Shown: positions 16,282 to 24,796, numbered from the stretch's first letter. The stretch is 34,395 bases of DNA from Propionibacterium sp. (GCA_012839035.1 DUOB01000134.1:1-34395), one strand, 5' to 3'. Notes: generated from the sequence alone by a model not told the origin. Numbers and translations are program-made.

Positions 16282-16508
16282 TGATCGTGTGTCACTGCGA
16301 AGTGGTGAGTGACCGCCAGATCCGCAAGGCGATCGGCAATGGTGCCAAGTGTCCGCGCGAGATCGGGATCGCCACCGGCGCCGGAACAGAGTGTGGCAAT
16401 TGCCTGCCCTCCATCGCCGGGTTGCTGACCCAGTACGCTGGGGTGGCTCCGTCCGATCGAGAGGAACGCAATGAAGCCCCGCAGTGCTCGTGTTGTCGAG
16501 TTGCTTAA
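16281..16508 (+). CDS. bfd: Bacterioferritin-associated ferredoxin
   Basis: A 75-residue [2Fe-2S] protein. In other bacteria Bfd docks on bacterioferritin at the heme and donates the electron that releases stored ferric iron as Fe2+. The four cluster cysteines are C4, C6, C38 and C41 (CHC...ECGNC), the same spacing as in E. coli and Pseudomonas Bfd. The last ~20 residues (SDREERNEAPQCSCCRVA) are not part of the Bfd fold. They arise because the reading frame runs 38 nt into bfr, and they add three extra cysteines (C68, C70, C71). The ATG has no Shine-Dalgarno but lies 6 nt behind a TAGCCT box. An IdeR-type site overlaps the promoter. Confidence 0.93.
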   Translation: MIVCHCEVVSDRQIRKAIGNGAKCPREIGIATGAGTECGNCLPSIAGLLTQYAGVAPSDREERNEAPQCSCCRVA

Positions 16509-16959
16509 CGAAGCGCTCACATTCGAACTGACCGTCATCAACTCCTATTTCCTGACGGCCCGGGTGCTGGACAACTGGGGCCTGCCCAAACTTGGCAAGG
16601 CGTTCTATGACCTGTCGATCGGAGAAATGAAGGACGCCGACGAGCTCGTCCAGCGCATCCTGTTCTTCGAGGGCCACCCCAATCTGCAGAAGATCAACCC
16701 GCTGGCGGTCGGTGAGGACCCCAAGGAGATGCTGGAACTGGCCCGCGATTCCGAATATGCGGCGTCCAAGCAGTTCAACGACGCGGCTGCCGAGCTCCGC
16801 GAGATCGGGGACCATGCCACCGCTGAACTGTTCGAGCGCATGGCCCTCGATGAGGAGGAGCACGCGGACTGGTTCGAGGCGCAGCTCGACGCGATCAACC
16901 TCGTCGGGGTGGAGAACTATCTCGCCCAGCAGGTCGACGCGGCCCAGGGTCTCGGCTGA
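16471..16959 (+). CDS. bfr: Bacterioferritin with an altered di-iron site
   Basis: A 162-residue heme-containing ferritin that stores iron as a 24-mer shell. M53 matches the heme-ligating Met52 of E. coli Bfr. Ferroxidase ligands align with a constant offset of one: E19, E52, E95, E128 and H131 are present, and Y26 is kept. The position of E. coli His54 is Asp55 (codon GAC, 16633-16635), within EMKDAD instead of EMKHAD/EMRHAE. The ATG follows GAGAGGA and overlaps the end of bfd by 38 nt, so the two are coupled. It is convergent with the DUF4272 gene, 13 bp away. Confidence 0.93.
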   Translation: MKPRSARVVELLNEALTFELTVINSYFLTARVLDNWGLPKLGKAFYDLSIGEMKDADELVQRILFFEGHPNLQKINPLAVGEDPKEMLELARDSEYAASKQFNDAAAELREIGDHATAELFERMALDEEEHADWFEAQLDAINLVGVENYLAQQVDAAQGLG

Positions 16960-16972
16960 CCGGAGCGCCGGT

Positions 16973-17977
16973 TCAGGCCCAACAGGGCACGTCCACCTCG
17001 ACCTCGTCCCATTCCTGGTCGCCGGCCAGCCACTCCATCGCCCGATAGCGCTGTCGGACGATCTCGTGATCGAGTTCGGCCGGCGGGCGCACCCCCTCCG
17101 CGCGGGCCAGAGTGACCGTGTGGTGGAGGGCACGGGCGCCCTCCCAGGCCTCGCACACCTCGGCGACCGGCAGGAGCTGCAGCGTGCGCAGCAGCTCGGG
17201 TTCCTCGATCCCGATCGAGGCGTTCCACACCTGACCCTGATCGGCGAATCCGCGGGGAAACGTCGGCTCCACCTCTCCGCACATGGCCAGCAGTTGGGCT
17301 GCCCCTTCATAACCCCACTTGAGACGGGCGGCAAGCGCCGGGTCCTGCTCGGTGAACAGAGCCATTTCGGTCGGGGTGCGCTCCGCCAGTGAGCGGGGAA
17401 AGATGTGCTCCATGTATTCCGCGTCCAAAGGCTCCCCGTCCAGCACCGAGAGAGCGAAGTCAGCGCTGACGACCAGAGCCACCGCGCGCTTGGCCACCTG
17501 ATCGGGACGCCGGAGGAGCGTTTCCTCGGTGCTCCGCACAGGGATCGCCCCAGCCGGGACTGTGACTCCCCGGGCGGTCAGCTCCCGGCGTACCCGCTCG
17601 GACCGCGCCAACGCCTCCGGATGCAGGGGCAGGGACGCCGGCTCCGCGCCCTCCCCGATCAGGACCCGGCCGGCCGGGTTCAAGACCTTGTCGCCCAGGA
17701 CCAGCAGGGCCTGCGCGCCTCGCGCCCAGGCCGCATAGACGGACGGGTCGGCGATGTCGGTTTCGATCGAATAGTGCCATTGCACGTGGCGGAGATGGTC
17801 GAGTACGCCGGGCAGCGCCGCGGAGCCGGCGCCCTGCTCACGCACCTTGGCGCGCAGCTCGGTGAGCTGCTGTCCGAGGTCGTCATTGCGGAGCCCCGAC
17901 GGGCTCACCATCCGGTGAGCGGTCCCTCCCCGAAGGGGGATCTCGCTCAGGAGAGTCGAATATCCGTGCACCAGCAT
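16973..17977 (-). CDS. DUF4272 domain protein, function unknown
   Basis: A 334-residue soluble protein. The central and C-terminal part (about 150-330) resembles DUF4272: [24 protein letters not shown], then an acidic/Trp-poor helical stretch with TPTEMALF, then [19 protein letters not shown], the most recognisable segment. The N-terminal ~140 residues, including [21 protein letters not shown], are not assigned to a domain. There is no signal peptide and no membrane segment. It sits on the opposite strand between bfr and hemL, so it separates hemL from the other heme genes. A TAACCT -10 box exactly 6 nt before ATG indicates a leaderless transcript. I cannot give a function. Confidence 0.7.
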   Translation of the reverse strand: MLVHGYSTLLSEIPLRGGTAHRMVSPSGLRNDDLGQQLTELRAKVREQGAGSAALPGVLDHLRHVQWHYSIETDIADPSVYAAWARGAQALLVLGDKVLNPAGRVLIGEGAEPASLPLHPEALARSERVRRELTARGVTVPAGAIPVRSTEETLLRRPDQVAKRAVALVVSADFALSVLDGEPLDAEYMEHIFPRSLAERTPTEMALFTEQDPALAARLKWGYEGAAQLLAMCGEVEPTFPRGFADQGQVWNASIGIEEPELLRTLQLLPVAEVCEAWEGARALHHTVTLARAEGVRPPAELDHEIVRQRYRAMEWLAGDQEWDEVEVDVPCWA

Positions 17978-17983
17978 GACCCA

Positions 17984-17989
17984 AGGTTA
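17984..17989 (-). promoter_or_regulatory. -10 box for leaderless DUF4272 gene
   Basis: TAACCT on the minus strand, 6 nt before ATG 17977. A CGGGTC/GACCCG inverted repeat (17990-17995 and 18003-18008, 7-nt spacer) lies directly upstream in the divergent region shared with hemL. Confidence 0.5.
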
Positions 17990-18024
17990 CGGGTCGAGCC
18001 CGGACCCGACCGCGGTTGGGATTC

Positions 18025-18042
18025 GTTGTCGGAGGAAACAAC
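18025..18042. promoter_or_regulatory. Dyad at the hemL promoter (GTTGT-N8-ACAAC)
   Basis: GTTGT (18025-18029) and ACAAC (18038-18042) are perfect inverted half-sites that end directly before the hemL -10 box. The geometry resembles an operator. It is not a Rex site, because Rex needs TTGTG-N8-CACAA and these arms are shifted. The regulator is unknown. Confidence 0.4.
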
Positions 18043-18048
18043 TACACT
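18043..18048 (+). promoter_or_regulatory. -10 box for leaderless hemL
   Basis: TACACT ends 7 nt before the GTG start at 18056. The GGAGGA at 18031-18036 is 19 nt from that start, too far to act as its ribosome site, and would lie upstream of the transcript start. Confidence 0.5.
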
Positions 18049-18055
18049 CCTGTGC

Positions 18056-19366
18056 GTGCAGACATCACGATCGGCGGAGTTGTTCGAACGGGCCCGGCAG
18101 GTCATCCCCGGTGGGGTGAACTCGCCGGTGCGTGCGTTCCAGGCGGTCGGCGGAACACCGCGGTTCATCGCGCGGGCTGCCGGGCCCCATCTCTTCGACG
18201 TCGACGGCAACCGCTACGTGGACCTCGTCTGTTCCTGGGGACCCATGCTGCTCGGCCACGCCCACCCCGAGGTGCTGGCGGCCGTGACGAAGGTCGCTGC
18301 GGACGGCACCTCCTTCGGTGCCCCCACCGAACTCGAGGTCCAGCTGGCGGCCGAGATCGTGGATCGTGCGCCCGTCGAGCAGGTGCGGCTGGTCAACTCC
18401 GGCACCGAGGCGACGATGTCCGTCCTCCGTCTCGCCCGCGGCGTCACGGGCCGGGACAAGATCCTCAAGTTCGCCGGCTGCTATCACGGCCACGTCGATT
18501 CGCTGCTGGTGGCGGCCGGCTCCGGTGCTGCCACGCTGGCAATCCCGGGTTCTCCCGGAGTGACCGTGGCCACGACGGAGGACACGATCGTCTGTGAATA
18601 CAACGACCGGGACGCCGTCACGGCGGCCTTCGCCGAGCACGGGGACTCCATCGCCTGCATCATCACCGAGGCCGCGCCCGGGAACATGGGAGTGATCCCG
18701 CCCGCGGTGGGTCCCGACGGGGAGAACTTCAACGCCTTCCTCGCCCGCACCGCCCGGGCGCACGGCGCGCTGTTCATCTCCGACGAAGTCATGACCGGGT
18801 TCCGGGTCTCGCGGTCCGGACAGTTCGGGCTCGACGGGGTCGCCCCTGACCTGATGACCTTCGGCAAGGTCATGGGCGGAGGGTTCCCGGCAGCGGCTTT
18901 CGGCGGATCCGCCGAGCTCATGTCCAACCTGGCTCCCGCCGGTGCGGTCTATCAGGCTGGCACGCTGTCCGGGAACCCGGTGGCGACCACTGCGGGGCTC
19001 ACGACTCTGCGGCTGGCCACGGACGACGTCTATGCGCGGATCGACGCCGCCAGCCAGCGATTGCGTGGCGAGGTTGCCCTGGCCCTGAACGAGGCAGGGG
19101 TCCCGCATGTGATCCAGAACTCGGGGAACCTGTTCTCCGTCTTCTTCACGGACGCCGGAATCCCTGCAGTCCCGGACTATGCGACGGCCAAACAACAGCA
19201 CGTCGATCGGTTCCGAGCCTTCTTCCATGCGATGCTCGACCAAGGCGTCTATTTGCCCCCGAGCGCGTTCGAGGCCTGGTTCCTGTCCGCAACCCACGAC
19301 GACGCGGTTCTGACACATATCGTGGAGGCGCTGCCTCGCGCCGCCCGGGCCGCTGCCGCCGCCTGA
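18056..19366 (+). CDS. hemL: Glutamate-1-semialdehyde 2,1-aminomutase
   Basis: Converts glutamate-1-semialdehyde to 5-aminolevulinate, the step between HemA and HemB. A PLP enzyme of aminotransferase class III with 436 residues, the normal length. K271 in [11 protein letters not shown] is the PLP lysine. [15 protein letters not shown] (114-128), YHGHVDSLL (143-151) and [10 protein letters not shown] (241-250) are family signatures. I chose GTG 18056, giving [20 protein letters not shown], because it starts just before the conserved N-terminus and lies 7 nt behind TACACT. The same frame stays open for about 650 nt upstream, but this is opposite the DUF4272 gene and has no homology. It has its own promoter, so it may escape direct Rex control. 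Confidence 0.95.
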   Translation: MQTSRSAELFERARQVIPGGVNSPVRAFQAVGGTPRFIARAAGPHLFDVDGNRYVDLVCSWGPMLLGHAHPEVLAAVTKVAADGTSFGAPTELEVQLAAEIVDRAPVEQVRLVNSGTEATMSVLRLARGVTGRDKILKFAGCYHGHVDSLLVAAGSGAATLAIPGSPGVTVATTEDTIVCEYNDRDAVTAAFAEHGDSIACIITEAAPGNMGVIPPAVGPDGENFNAFLARTARAHGALFISDEVMTGFRVSRSGQFGLDGVAPDLMTFGKVMGGGFPAAAFGGSAELMSNLAPAGAVYQAGTLSGNPVATTAGLTTLRLATDDVYARIDAASQRLRGEVALALNEAGVPHVIQNSGNLFSVFFTDAGIPAVPDYATAKQQHVDRFRAFFHAMLDQGVYLPPSAFEAWFLSATHDDAVLTHIVEALPRAARAAAAA

Positions 19367-19403
19367 CCCATCCCCACCTCACGAAAGTCCAGGAGCAGCC
19401 ACC

Positions 19404-20060
19404 ATGTCGAAGGCCATCGTCCATCTGTTGCGACACGGTCACGTCGAGAATCCCGAAGGGATCCTCTATGAGCGTCTCCCCGATTTCCATCTCTCCGAGG
19501 TCGGACGCAAGATGGCGCTGCGACTGGCGGAGTTCACGGCCGACATGGATCTGGTGCATCTGCGTTGTTCCCCGCTCGAGCGGGCGCAGGAAACAATCGC
19601 CCCGATCGCGGAGCGGCACGGTCTCGAGGTTGTCACCGACGAGCGGGTCATCGAGGCCGGCAACAACCTGCGCGGACGGGTCTTCACCGGCAAGCTGACG
19701 CAGCTGGCACACCCGGCCGTGGTGGCCAAGCTCTGGAATCCGCTGCGTCCCAGCTGGGGGGAGGCCTACCGCGACATCGTGACCCGCATGCGGGCCGCCA
19801 TCGCCGATGCCGCAGTCGCCGCAGCGGGCCAGGAAGCCCTGATCGTCAGCCATCAGCTGCCGATCTGGATGGCCCGTCGGGACGCCGAGGGCCGGCCGCT
19901 GGTCCACGACCCCCGCAAACGGCAGTGCACGCTTGCCTCACTCACGTCGTTCACCCTCATCGACGGACGGGTGACCAAGGTCGAATATGCCGAGCCCGCG
20001 CTCGATCTCGTCCCGGCCAGGAACCGGCTGGGTCAGAAGAAGTTCGTCGCCGGGGCCTGA
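19404..20060 (+). CDS. Histidine phosphatase superfamily (phosphoglycerate-mutase-like) protein
   Basis: A 218-residue protein with the phosphohistidine motif LLRHGHVE (H11) near the N-terminus, SPLERAQET (R60), E84 and the second catalytic His in LIVSHQ (H150). These are the pocket residues of the histidine phosphatase fold. The family is broad and includes true mutases, phosphatases of sugar phosphates and regulatory phosphatases; the substrate here is unknown. M. tuberculosis Rv0525 sits at the same point between hemL and the TlpA-like gene. AGGAG lies upstream of ATG 19404. The stop codon shares a base with the next start (TGATG), so it is coupled to cytochrome c maturation genes, but a link is only inferred. 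Confidence 0.88.
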   Translation: MSKAIVHLLRHGHVENPEGILYERLPDFHLSEVGRKMALRLAEFTADMDLVHLRCSPLERAQETIAPIAERHGLEVVTDERVIEAGNNLRGRVFTGKLTQLAHPAVVAKLWNPLRPSWGEAYRDIVTRMRAAIADAAVAAAGQEALIVSHQLPIWMARRDAEGRPLVHDPRKRQCTLASLTSFTLIDGRVTKVEYAEPALDLVPARNRLGQKKFVAGA

Positions 20061-20638
20061 TGGCGTTGCAGCAATCGATTCTCCGCCGCACTGCCGCGTT
20101 GCTGACCGGCCTCGTTCTGCTCGTCACCGTCGGAGCCTGCAGCAGCGGATCCGGGGGAGCGGAGGGATTCGTGGCCGGCAAGACCGGGCTGACGCGCGTC
20201 CCCGTTGCGGACCGAGTCGAGGCGCCGGTCGCCTCCGGCCCCGGCCTCGGCGGAGGAGAGGTCACCACCGGGCATCCGGGCAAGGTGGTTGTCATCAACG
20301 TGTGGGGCTCGTGGTGTGAGCCCTGTCGTGCCGAGGCTCCGGACCTTGAGGCGGCTTGGCAGGAGACGAAGGACGTGGCGCAGTTCGTCGGCATCGACAC
20401 GCGCGACCCCGACCCCGCCCCCGCACTGGCGTTCGTCCGCACTTTCGACATCACCTATCCGTCGATCTTCGACCCCCAGGGCCGCAGCCTGCTGGAGTTC
20501 TCCGGCACGCTCCCGCCGTCGGGGATTCCGAGCACTCTGGTCGTTGACGCCGAGGGCCGGATCGCGGCCCGGGTGATCGGGGAGATCGACCGTGGCACCC
20601 TCGTCGGTCTCGTCCGCGACACTGCCGAGGGACGCTGA
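20060..20638 (+). CDS. TlpA/ResA-like thioredoxin lipoprotein
   Basis: A 192-residue exported thiol-disulfide reductase. A lipoprotein signal (residues 1-27) with hydrophobic core LLTGLVLLVTV ends in lipobox VGAC (C27). The thioredoxin domain contains WGSWCEPCR with redox cysteines C86 and C89. The Glu within the CEPC motif is typical of ResA, which reduces apocytochrome c before heme attachment. SGIPSTLVVD holds the cis-Pro. Electrons are expected from the neighbouring CcdA. Overlaps the phosphatase gene by one base and precedes ccdA by 5 nt. Equivalent to Rv0526 by position. Confidence 0.92.
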   Translation: MALQQSILRRTAALLTGLVLLVTVGACSSGSGGAEGFVAGKTGLTRVPVADRVEAPVASGPGLGGGEVTTGHPGKVVVINVWGSWCEPCRAEAPDLEAAWQETKDVAQFVGIDTRDPDPAPALAFVRTFDITYPSIFDPQGRSLLEFSGTLPPSGIPSTLVVDAEGRIAARVIGEIDRGTLVGLVRDTAEGR

Positions 20639-20643
20639 CGCCG

Positions 20644-21408
20644 ATGATCCTGCTCGACATCGGCACGTGGGCCCAGGGCGCGGTCAGCGGTGGTCTGCTG
20701 CTGGCCCTGCCGGTGGCTCTGCTGGCCGGTCTGGTGTCGTTCTTCTCACCATGCGTGGTGCCGCTGCTGCCGGGCTATTTGTCCTATGCGACGGGGCTGA
20801 GCGCGACCGATGTCATGGAGGGCAGGGGTCCGCGCCTGCGCATGCTGGCCGGTTCCGCACTGTTCGTGCTCGGTTTCGCGTTCGTGTTCGTGGCCTCCGG
20901 GGTCACCGCTGGCACGATCGGTCGCGCGCTGCTCGAATATGCCCGTCCGCTCACGATCGGGCTCGGGATCCTCACGATCGTCCTGGGGCTGATCTTCGCC
21001 GGGCTCATCCCGCTGGGACAGCGCGACCTGCGGTTCCACCGCATCCCGAGGGTCGGTGTGGCGGCAGCACCGCTGCTCGGTCTGCTGTTCGGGTTGGGCT
21101 GGACGCCGTGCATCGGCCCGACCCTGGCTGTCGTGCTCAGCCTCGCGATGAATGAGGGCTCCGCGCTGCGCGGCGGCCTTCTCGCGTTCGTCTATGCCCT
21201 TGGGCTCGGCATTCCCTTCGTGGTTGCCGGTCTCGCCTTCGCCCGGATGAACAGAGTTGTCCGATTCGTCCGGCGTCATCAGGTCGCGATGATGCGGATC
21301 GGCGGAGCCCTGATGGTCGCGGTCGGCGTCCTGCTCCTCACCGGAGCCTGGGACTTGTTGATGGCGCAGGTCCGCCAGTGGACCTTCTTGTTCGAGACGG
21401 TGATGTGA
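20644..21408 (+). CDS. ccdA: Cytochrome c biogenesis protein CcdA
   Basis: A 254-residue membrane protein with six hydrophobic segments that carries reducing equivalents from cytosolic thioredoxin to the extracytoplasmic TlpA/ResA-like protein. The two transfer cysteines are C37 in FFSPCVVPLLPGY and C156 in GWTPCIGPTL. These Pro-Cys motifs, one in helix 1 and one in helix 4, define the family. The start ATG 20644 is 5 nt after the upstream stop, and the resB ATG follows its own stop directly. It is the core of the System II cytochrome c maturation operon. Confidence 0.95.
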   Translation: MILLDIGTWAQGAVSGGLLLALPVALLAGLVSFFSPCVVPLLPGYLSYATGLSATDVMEGRGPRLRMLAGSALFVLGFAFVFVASGVTAGTIGRALLEYARPLTIGLGILTIVLGLIFAGLIPLGQRDLRFHRIPRVGVAAAPLLGLLFGLGWTPCIGPTLAVVLSLAMNEGSALRGGLLAFVYALGLGIPFVVAGLAFARMNRVVRFVRRHQVAMMRIGGALMVAVGVLLLTGAWDLLMAQVRQWTFLFETVM

Positions 21409-22980
21409 ATGAAGAAGGACGCCGACGCCTCAGCACTCTCACCGCGAGAGCTCCTGCGGTTCGTGTGGACCCAGCTGACGTCGATGCGCACGGCATTGAC
21501 GCTGCTGTTCGTCGCCGCATTGGCCGCGATTCCCGGATCACTGATTCCCCAGCGACCGGTCTCCCCCGTGCAGGTGACGAACTTCATCGAGGACAACCCG
21601 ACGCTCGGCCGGGCCTACGACGCGCTGGGCCTGTTCGAGGTCTATACATCGCCCTGGTTTTCCGCGATCTATCTGCTGCTGCTCGTCTCCCTGCTGGGCT
21701 GCATCATCCCCCGCATCGGCGTGTACGCGAAGGCGGTTCGGGCACAGCCCGTCCAGACGCCGCGGAATCTGGGGCGACTGCCGGCGTACGCAAAGATCCC
21801 GGCCCGCGACGACGCGATAGAGGCGGCGGAAGCACACCTGAAGGGGCGCCATTTCCGCGTACGCCGCATCGACGAACCCAACGCCACCAGCCTGTCAGCC
21901 GAACGCGGCTATCTCCGGGAGGCCGGCAACCTGGTCTTCCACCTCTCGCTCGTCGTGCTCCTCATCGGTGTGGCGATCGGGGTGCTCTTCGGCTATCGCG
22001 GAACCTCGATCGTCCCGGTGGGGGGCGGGTTCGCGAATACCCTGTCGCAATATGACGAGCTGACGTCCGGCGCGGAATTCACCGACCTGGACCTGGATCC
22101 GTTCAGTGTCGTCATCGACGACTTTGTGGCCCGCTTCGAAACTGGTCCGGTGAATACCGGGCAGCCGCTGGACTTCATCGCGTTCGCGCGCGTCACCGAC
22201 CGGCCGGGGGAACCGGAGCGCGAGGAGACCATCACGGTCAACCACCCGCTCGAGATCGGCGGCGCTCAGGTCCATCTGCTGGGCCACGGGTATGCGCCGC
22301 GGGTCACTGTCCACGACGGCAATGGGGACGTCGCCTTCTCCGGCCCTGTGGTGTTCCTGCCTCAGGACGGCAGCTTCACCTCCAACGGCGTGATCAAGGC
22401 ACCTGACGCACGGCCCGACCGGCTCGCCTTCGAGGGGATCTTCGTGCCCACGGCACCGGTCGACTCGCCCATGCCGCAGTCGCTGTTCCCCGACCCCTTC
22501 AACCCAGAGTTGTTCCTCAACGCCTTCCACGGCCCTCCGCGCGAAGCGACCGGTGTCCCCGAGAATGTCTATTCGCTCAACAAGGACGATCTGACCCAGT
22601 ACCTCGCCGAGGACGGGGACCTCCTGCGGTTCCGTCTCAAACCGGGAGAGGAATTCGCGCTGCCGGACGGTCGCGGCACGATCAGCTTCGAAGGCTGGCA
22701 GCGGTGGGTGCGGTTGCAGGTGAGCTATACGCCGGGATTGCCCCTCGCGCTCGGATCCGTGCTGGTCGGGGTGGCGGGGTTGTGTCTCTCCTTGTTCATT
22801 CGGCCGCGTCGACTGTGGGTGAGAGTGCGTGCGGACGGGACCGCCGAGGTGGCGGGGCTCGACCGCGCCGAGGGGCGCACGGGGCTGGCAGAATCGGTCG
22901 GGGAACTCGGTGAGGCAGTACTGCTCACCGATCCGGTGCTGGAGAACGATCCCGGGCGCTCGTCCGGAATGGCAGGATAG
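21409..22980 (+). CDS. resB: ResB/CcsB-type cytochrome c biogenesis protein
   Basis: A 523-residue membrane protein, one half of the System II heme-attachment complex. Membrane segments lie near residues 25-45, 83-100 and 175-196, followed by a large extracytoplasmic domain (about 200-440) and a last membrane segment near 442-465, then a cytosolic tail of about 55 residues. PGSLIPQRP after the first helix is a family feature. The ATG follows the ccdA stop directly. ResB works with CcsA to move heme across the membrane and present it to reduced apocytochrome CXXCH motifs. Equivalent to Rv0528 by position. Confidence 0.94.
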   Translation: MKKDADASALSPRELLRFVWTQLTSMRTALTLLFVAALAAIPGSLIPQRPVSPVQVTNFIEDNPTLGRAYDALGLFEVYTSPWFSAIYLLLLVSLLGCIIPRIGVYAKAVRAQPVQTPRNLGRLPAYAKIPARDDAIEAAEAHLKGRHFRVRRIDEPNATSLSAERGYLREAGNLVFHLSLVVLLIGVAIGVLFGYRGTSIVPVGGGFANTLSQYDELTSGAEFTDLDLDPFSVVIDDFVARFETGPVNTGQPLDFIAFARVTDRPGEPEREETITVNHPLEIGGAQVHLLGHGYAPRVTVHDGNGDVAFSGPVVFLPQDGSFTSNGVIKAPDARPDRLAFEGIFVPTAPVDSPMPQSLFPDPFNPELFLNAFHGPPREATGVPENVYSLNKDDLTQYLAEDGDLLRFRLKPGEEFALPDGRGTISFEGWQRWVRLQVSYTPGLPLALGSVLVGVAGLCLSLFIRPRRLWVRVRADGTAEVAGLDRAEGRTGLAESVGELGEAVLLTDPVLENDPGRSSGMAG

Positions 22981-22998
22981 GCCGGCAGGAGGACGCAC

Positions 22999-23982
22999 AT
23001 GGATGCACTGGCACAATATTCGATGCTCGCGATGGTCACCGCAGCGGTGGTTTATCTCTTCGCGTTGTTCGCACATGCGGCGGAATGGGCGGCGGCTCGA
23101 AACGCAGGGGAGGTCGTGACCAAATCGAGGACCCGGGTTCCGGTGCTCGTCGGTGGCCTGCCCGCAGCCGACACGATCGAGCCGCCGGAATCCGACACGA
23201 CTGCCGAGCTGCCCGATGAGCCGGAGTCGGACAAGGTGCGGACCAACCTTTTCTGGCGCATCGGTGTTGCGCTCACCATGGTGGCGCTCCTGTCGCAGAT
23301 CGTCGCGGTCGTGCTGCGCGGGCTGGCGGCCGAGCGCCTGCCGTGGGGGAACATGTATGAGTTCACCTCTTCCTCCCTCGTCGTGGTTGTGGCCGTCTAT
23401 CTGGTGCTGGCGATCAAGTTCGAGCAGCGGTGGCTCGGGCTGCCGGTGGCGATGCTCTCGACGATCGGGCTCGGCCTCGCGGTCACGGTGTTCTATGTCG
23501 ATGTCGCGCCCCTCGTGCCCTCCCTGCACTCGGCATGGTTCCTTTTCCACATTCTCGCTGCGGTCGTTGCCGGAGCCGCCTTCACTCTGGGCGGCATCAG
23601 CGCGATCCTGTATCTGTTGCGTCGCCGGGCAGAGGAAAGTGGCGTCGTGCGGGGCTATCTCTCGAAGGTTCCCTCGTCGGACAAGCTGGACCGCTTCACC
23701 TATGTCACCTCGGCCTTTGCGTTCCCGCTGTTCACCTTCGTGATCGCTGCGGGCTCCATCTGGGCGCAATATGCCTGGGGCCGCTATTGGGGCTGGGATC
23801 CCAAGGAAACCTGGTCATTGGTGACCTGGGCCATCTATGCGGCGTACCTCCACGCCCGCTCGACCGCGGGGTGGAAAGGCAAGCCGGCCGCCATCATCGC
23901 GGTCATCGGGGCGGTGTCGTTCTGGTGGAACTTCGTCGGCATCAACCTGCTGGTGGCAGGACTGCACTCCTACGCCAAATAG
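22999..23982 (+). CDS. ccsA: Cytochrome c heme-attachment protein CcsA (WWD family)
   Basis: A 327-residue polytopic membrane protein of the heme handling family. The WWD motif WGRYWGWDPKETW (260-272) binds heme on the extracytoplasmic side. Conserved histidines for heme lie nearby (H177 in PSLHSAW and H285 in YLHAR). An N-terminal helix (about 8-28) is followed by a charged, proline-rich cytosolic loop (40-82) and then about seven further helices. AGGAGG precedes ATG 22999 at good spacing. It completes TlpA-CcdA-ResB-CcsA. The C-terminus is four bases from the convergent SDR gene. Some databases call the actinobacterial protein CcsB. Confidence 0.94.
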   Translation: MDALAQYSMLAMVTAAVVYLFALFAHAAEWAAARNAGEVVTKSRTRVPVLVGGLPAADTIEPPESDTTAELPDEPESDKVRTNLFWRIGVALTMVALLSQIVAVVLRGLAAERLPWGNMYEFTSSSLVVVVAVYLVLAIKFEQRWLGLPVAMLSTIGLGLAVTVFYVDVAPLVPSLHSAWFLFHILAAVVAGAAFTLGGISAILYLLRRRAEESGVVRGYLSKVPSSDKLDRFTYVTSAFAFPLFTFVIAAGSIWAQYAWGRYWGWDPKETWSLVTWAIYAAYLHARSTAGWKGKPAAIIAVIGAVSFWWNFVGINLLVAGLHSYAK

Positions 23983-23986
23983 TCCG

Positions 23987-24784
23987 TCACTCCTTGGCCC
24001 ACAGCCGGGCGATCGGCAGCACCACCCGGGTGGGCACAACGGAGGCAGCGAACGATGTCAGCCGGTTCATCGGCCCGTCGATCACCTCCAGCGCATCCCT
24101 GTTGAGTGCGCGGAAGGTGGACTGCACCACTTGTTCGGGGGTGCGACGCCGGGGGAGCATGCCCGGTGAGCCCGTGTTCGCCATCCAGTCGGTGTCGGTG
24201 GGGCCCGGGCACACGGAAAGCACTCGAACGCCGGTGTTGCGGGTTTCCCACCAGAGGGCCTGGGAGAAGCTCCGCACGTAGGACTTCGACGCCCCGTAGA
24301 CGCTCATGGTCGGCCACGGCTGGAAACCGGCGGTGGAGGCCACGTTGATCACTGCACCGTGACGTCGCTCGAGCATGCCGGGCAGGAAGTGGCGGGTCAG
24401 GTCGGTCAGCGCCACACAGTTGAGCTCGATTTCCCGGATGATCCGATCGGGGTCCATGGTGGCGAACTCGCCCTGGGTCCCGAATCCTGCGTTGTTGATC
24501 AGAACATCGACCCGGAGACCTCGGCTGTCCACCTCCTCGACCATTGCCTGTCGGGCCGGGCGGTCGGTCAGGTCGGTGGGGAGCACGGTGGCGGAGCGGC
24601 CGTATTGCTGGCTGATCACATCGGCGAGTTCGTGGAGGTCCTCGGTGCGCCGGGCCACCAGGATCACATCCAATCCGGCTCGGGCCAGAAACTCGGCATA
24701 ATGCCGGCCCAACCCACTGGATGCGCCTGTGACCAACGCGGTGCCGACAAGGGGGAATGAACGGTCGGGTCGTTTCTCGGCCAT
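23987..24784 (-). CDS. Short-chain dehydrogenase/reductase (SDR)
   Basis: A 265-residue classical SDR. It has TGASSGLGRHYAEFLA (cofactor loop), NNAG, the catalytic Ser in NVASTAGF and YGASK (YxxxK) in that order. VARRTEDL after strand 2 has Arg residues, which suggests NADP(H). The C-terminal part PGPTDTDWM is the usual substrate-side loop. I chose ATG 24784 because TAGTGT lies exactly 6 nt upstream; an in-frame GTG at 24790 would add two residues. It is convergent with ccsA and divergent from mtr. The substrate is unknown. Confidence 0.9.
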   Translation of the reverse strand: MAEKRPDRSFPLVGTALVTGASSGLGRHYAEFLARAGLDVILVARRTEDLHELADVISQQYGRSATVLPTDLTDRPARQAMVEEVDSRGLRVDVLINNAGFGTQGEFATMDPDRIIREIELNCVALTDLTRHFLPGMLERRHGAVINVASTAGFQPWPTMSVYGASKSYVRSFSQALWWETRNTGVRVLSVCPGPTDTDWMANTGSPGMLPRRRTPEQVVQSTFRALNRDALEVIDGPMNRLTSFAASVVPTRVVLPIARLWAKE

Positions 24785-24790
24785 GGCCAC

Positions 24791-24796
24791 ACACTA
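24791..24796 (-). promoter_or_regulatory. -10 box for leaderless SDR gene
   Basis: TAGTGT on the minus strand, 6 nt before ATG 24784. No ribosome site is seen. Confidence 0.5.

Noticed and set aside
18025..18042. A second Rex operator at hemL
   Set aside because: The arms are GTTGT and ACAAC with an 8-bp spacer. Rex needs TTGTG-N8-CACAA, so TTGT and ACAA here are 2 bp too close.
17405..18055. A long upstream extension of the hemL reading frame, giving a protein of about 650 residues
   Set aside because: The extension is antisense to the DUF4272 gene, has no domain, and the conserved HemL N-terminus begins at 18056 behind a -10 box. High GC keeps the frame open.
21895..23769. A minus-strand open frame of about 620 codons across resB and ccsA
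   Set aside because: Its translation is Arg/His/Gly/Asp-rich with no domain, which is typical of the antisense frame of a high-GC gene. resB and ccsA on the plus strand are certain.
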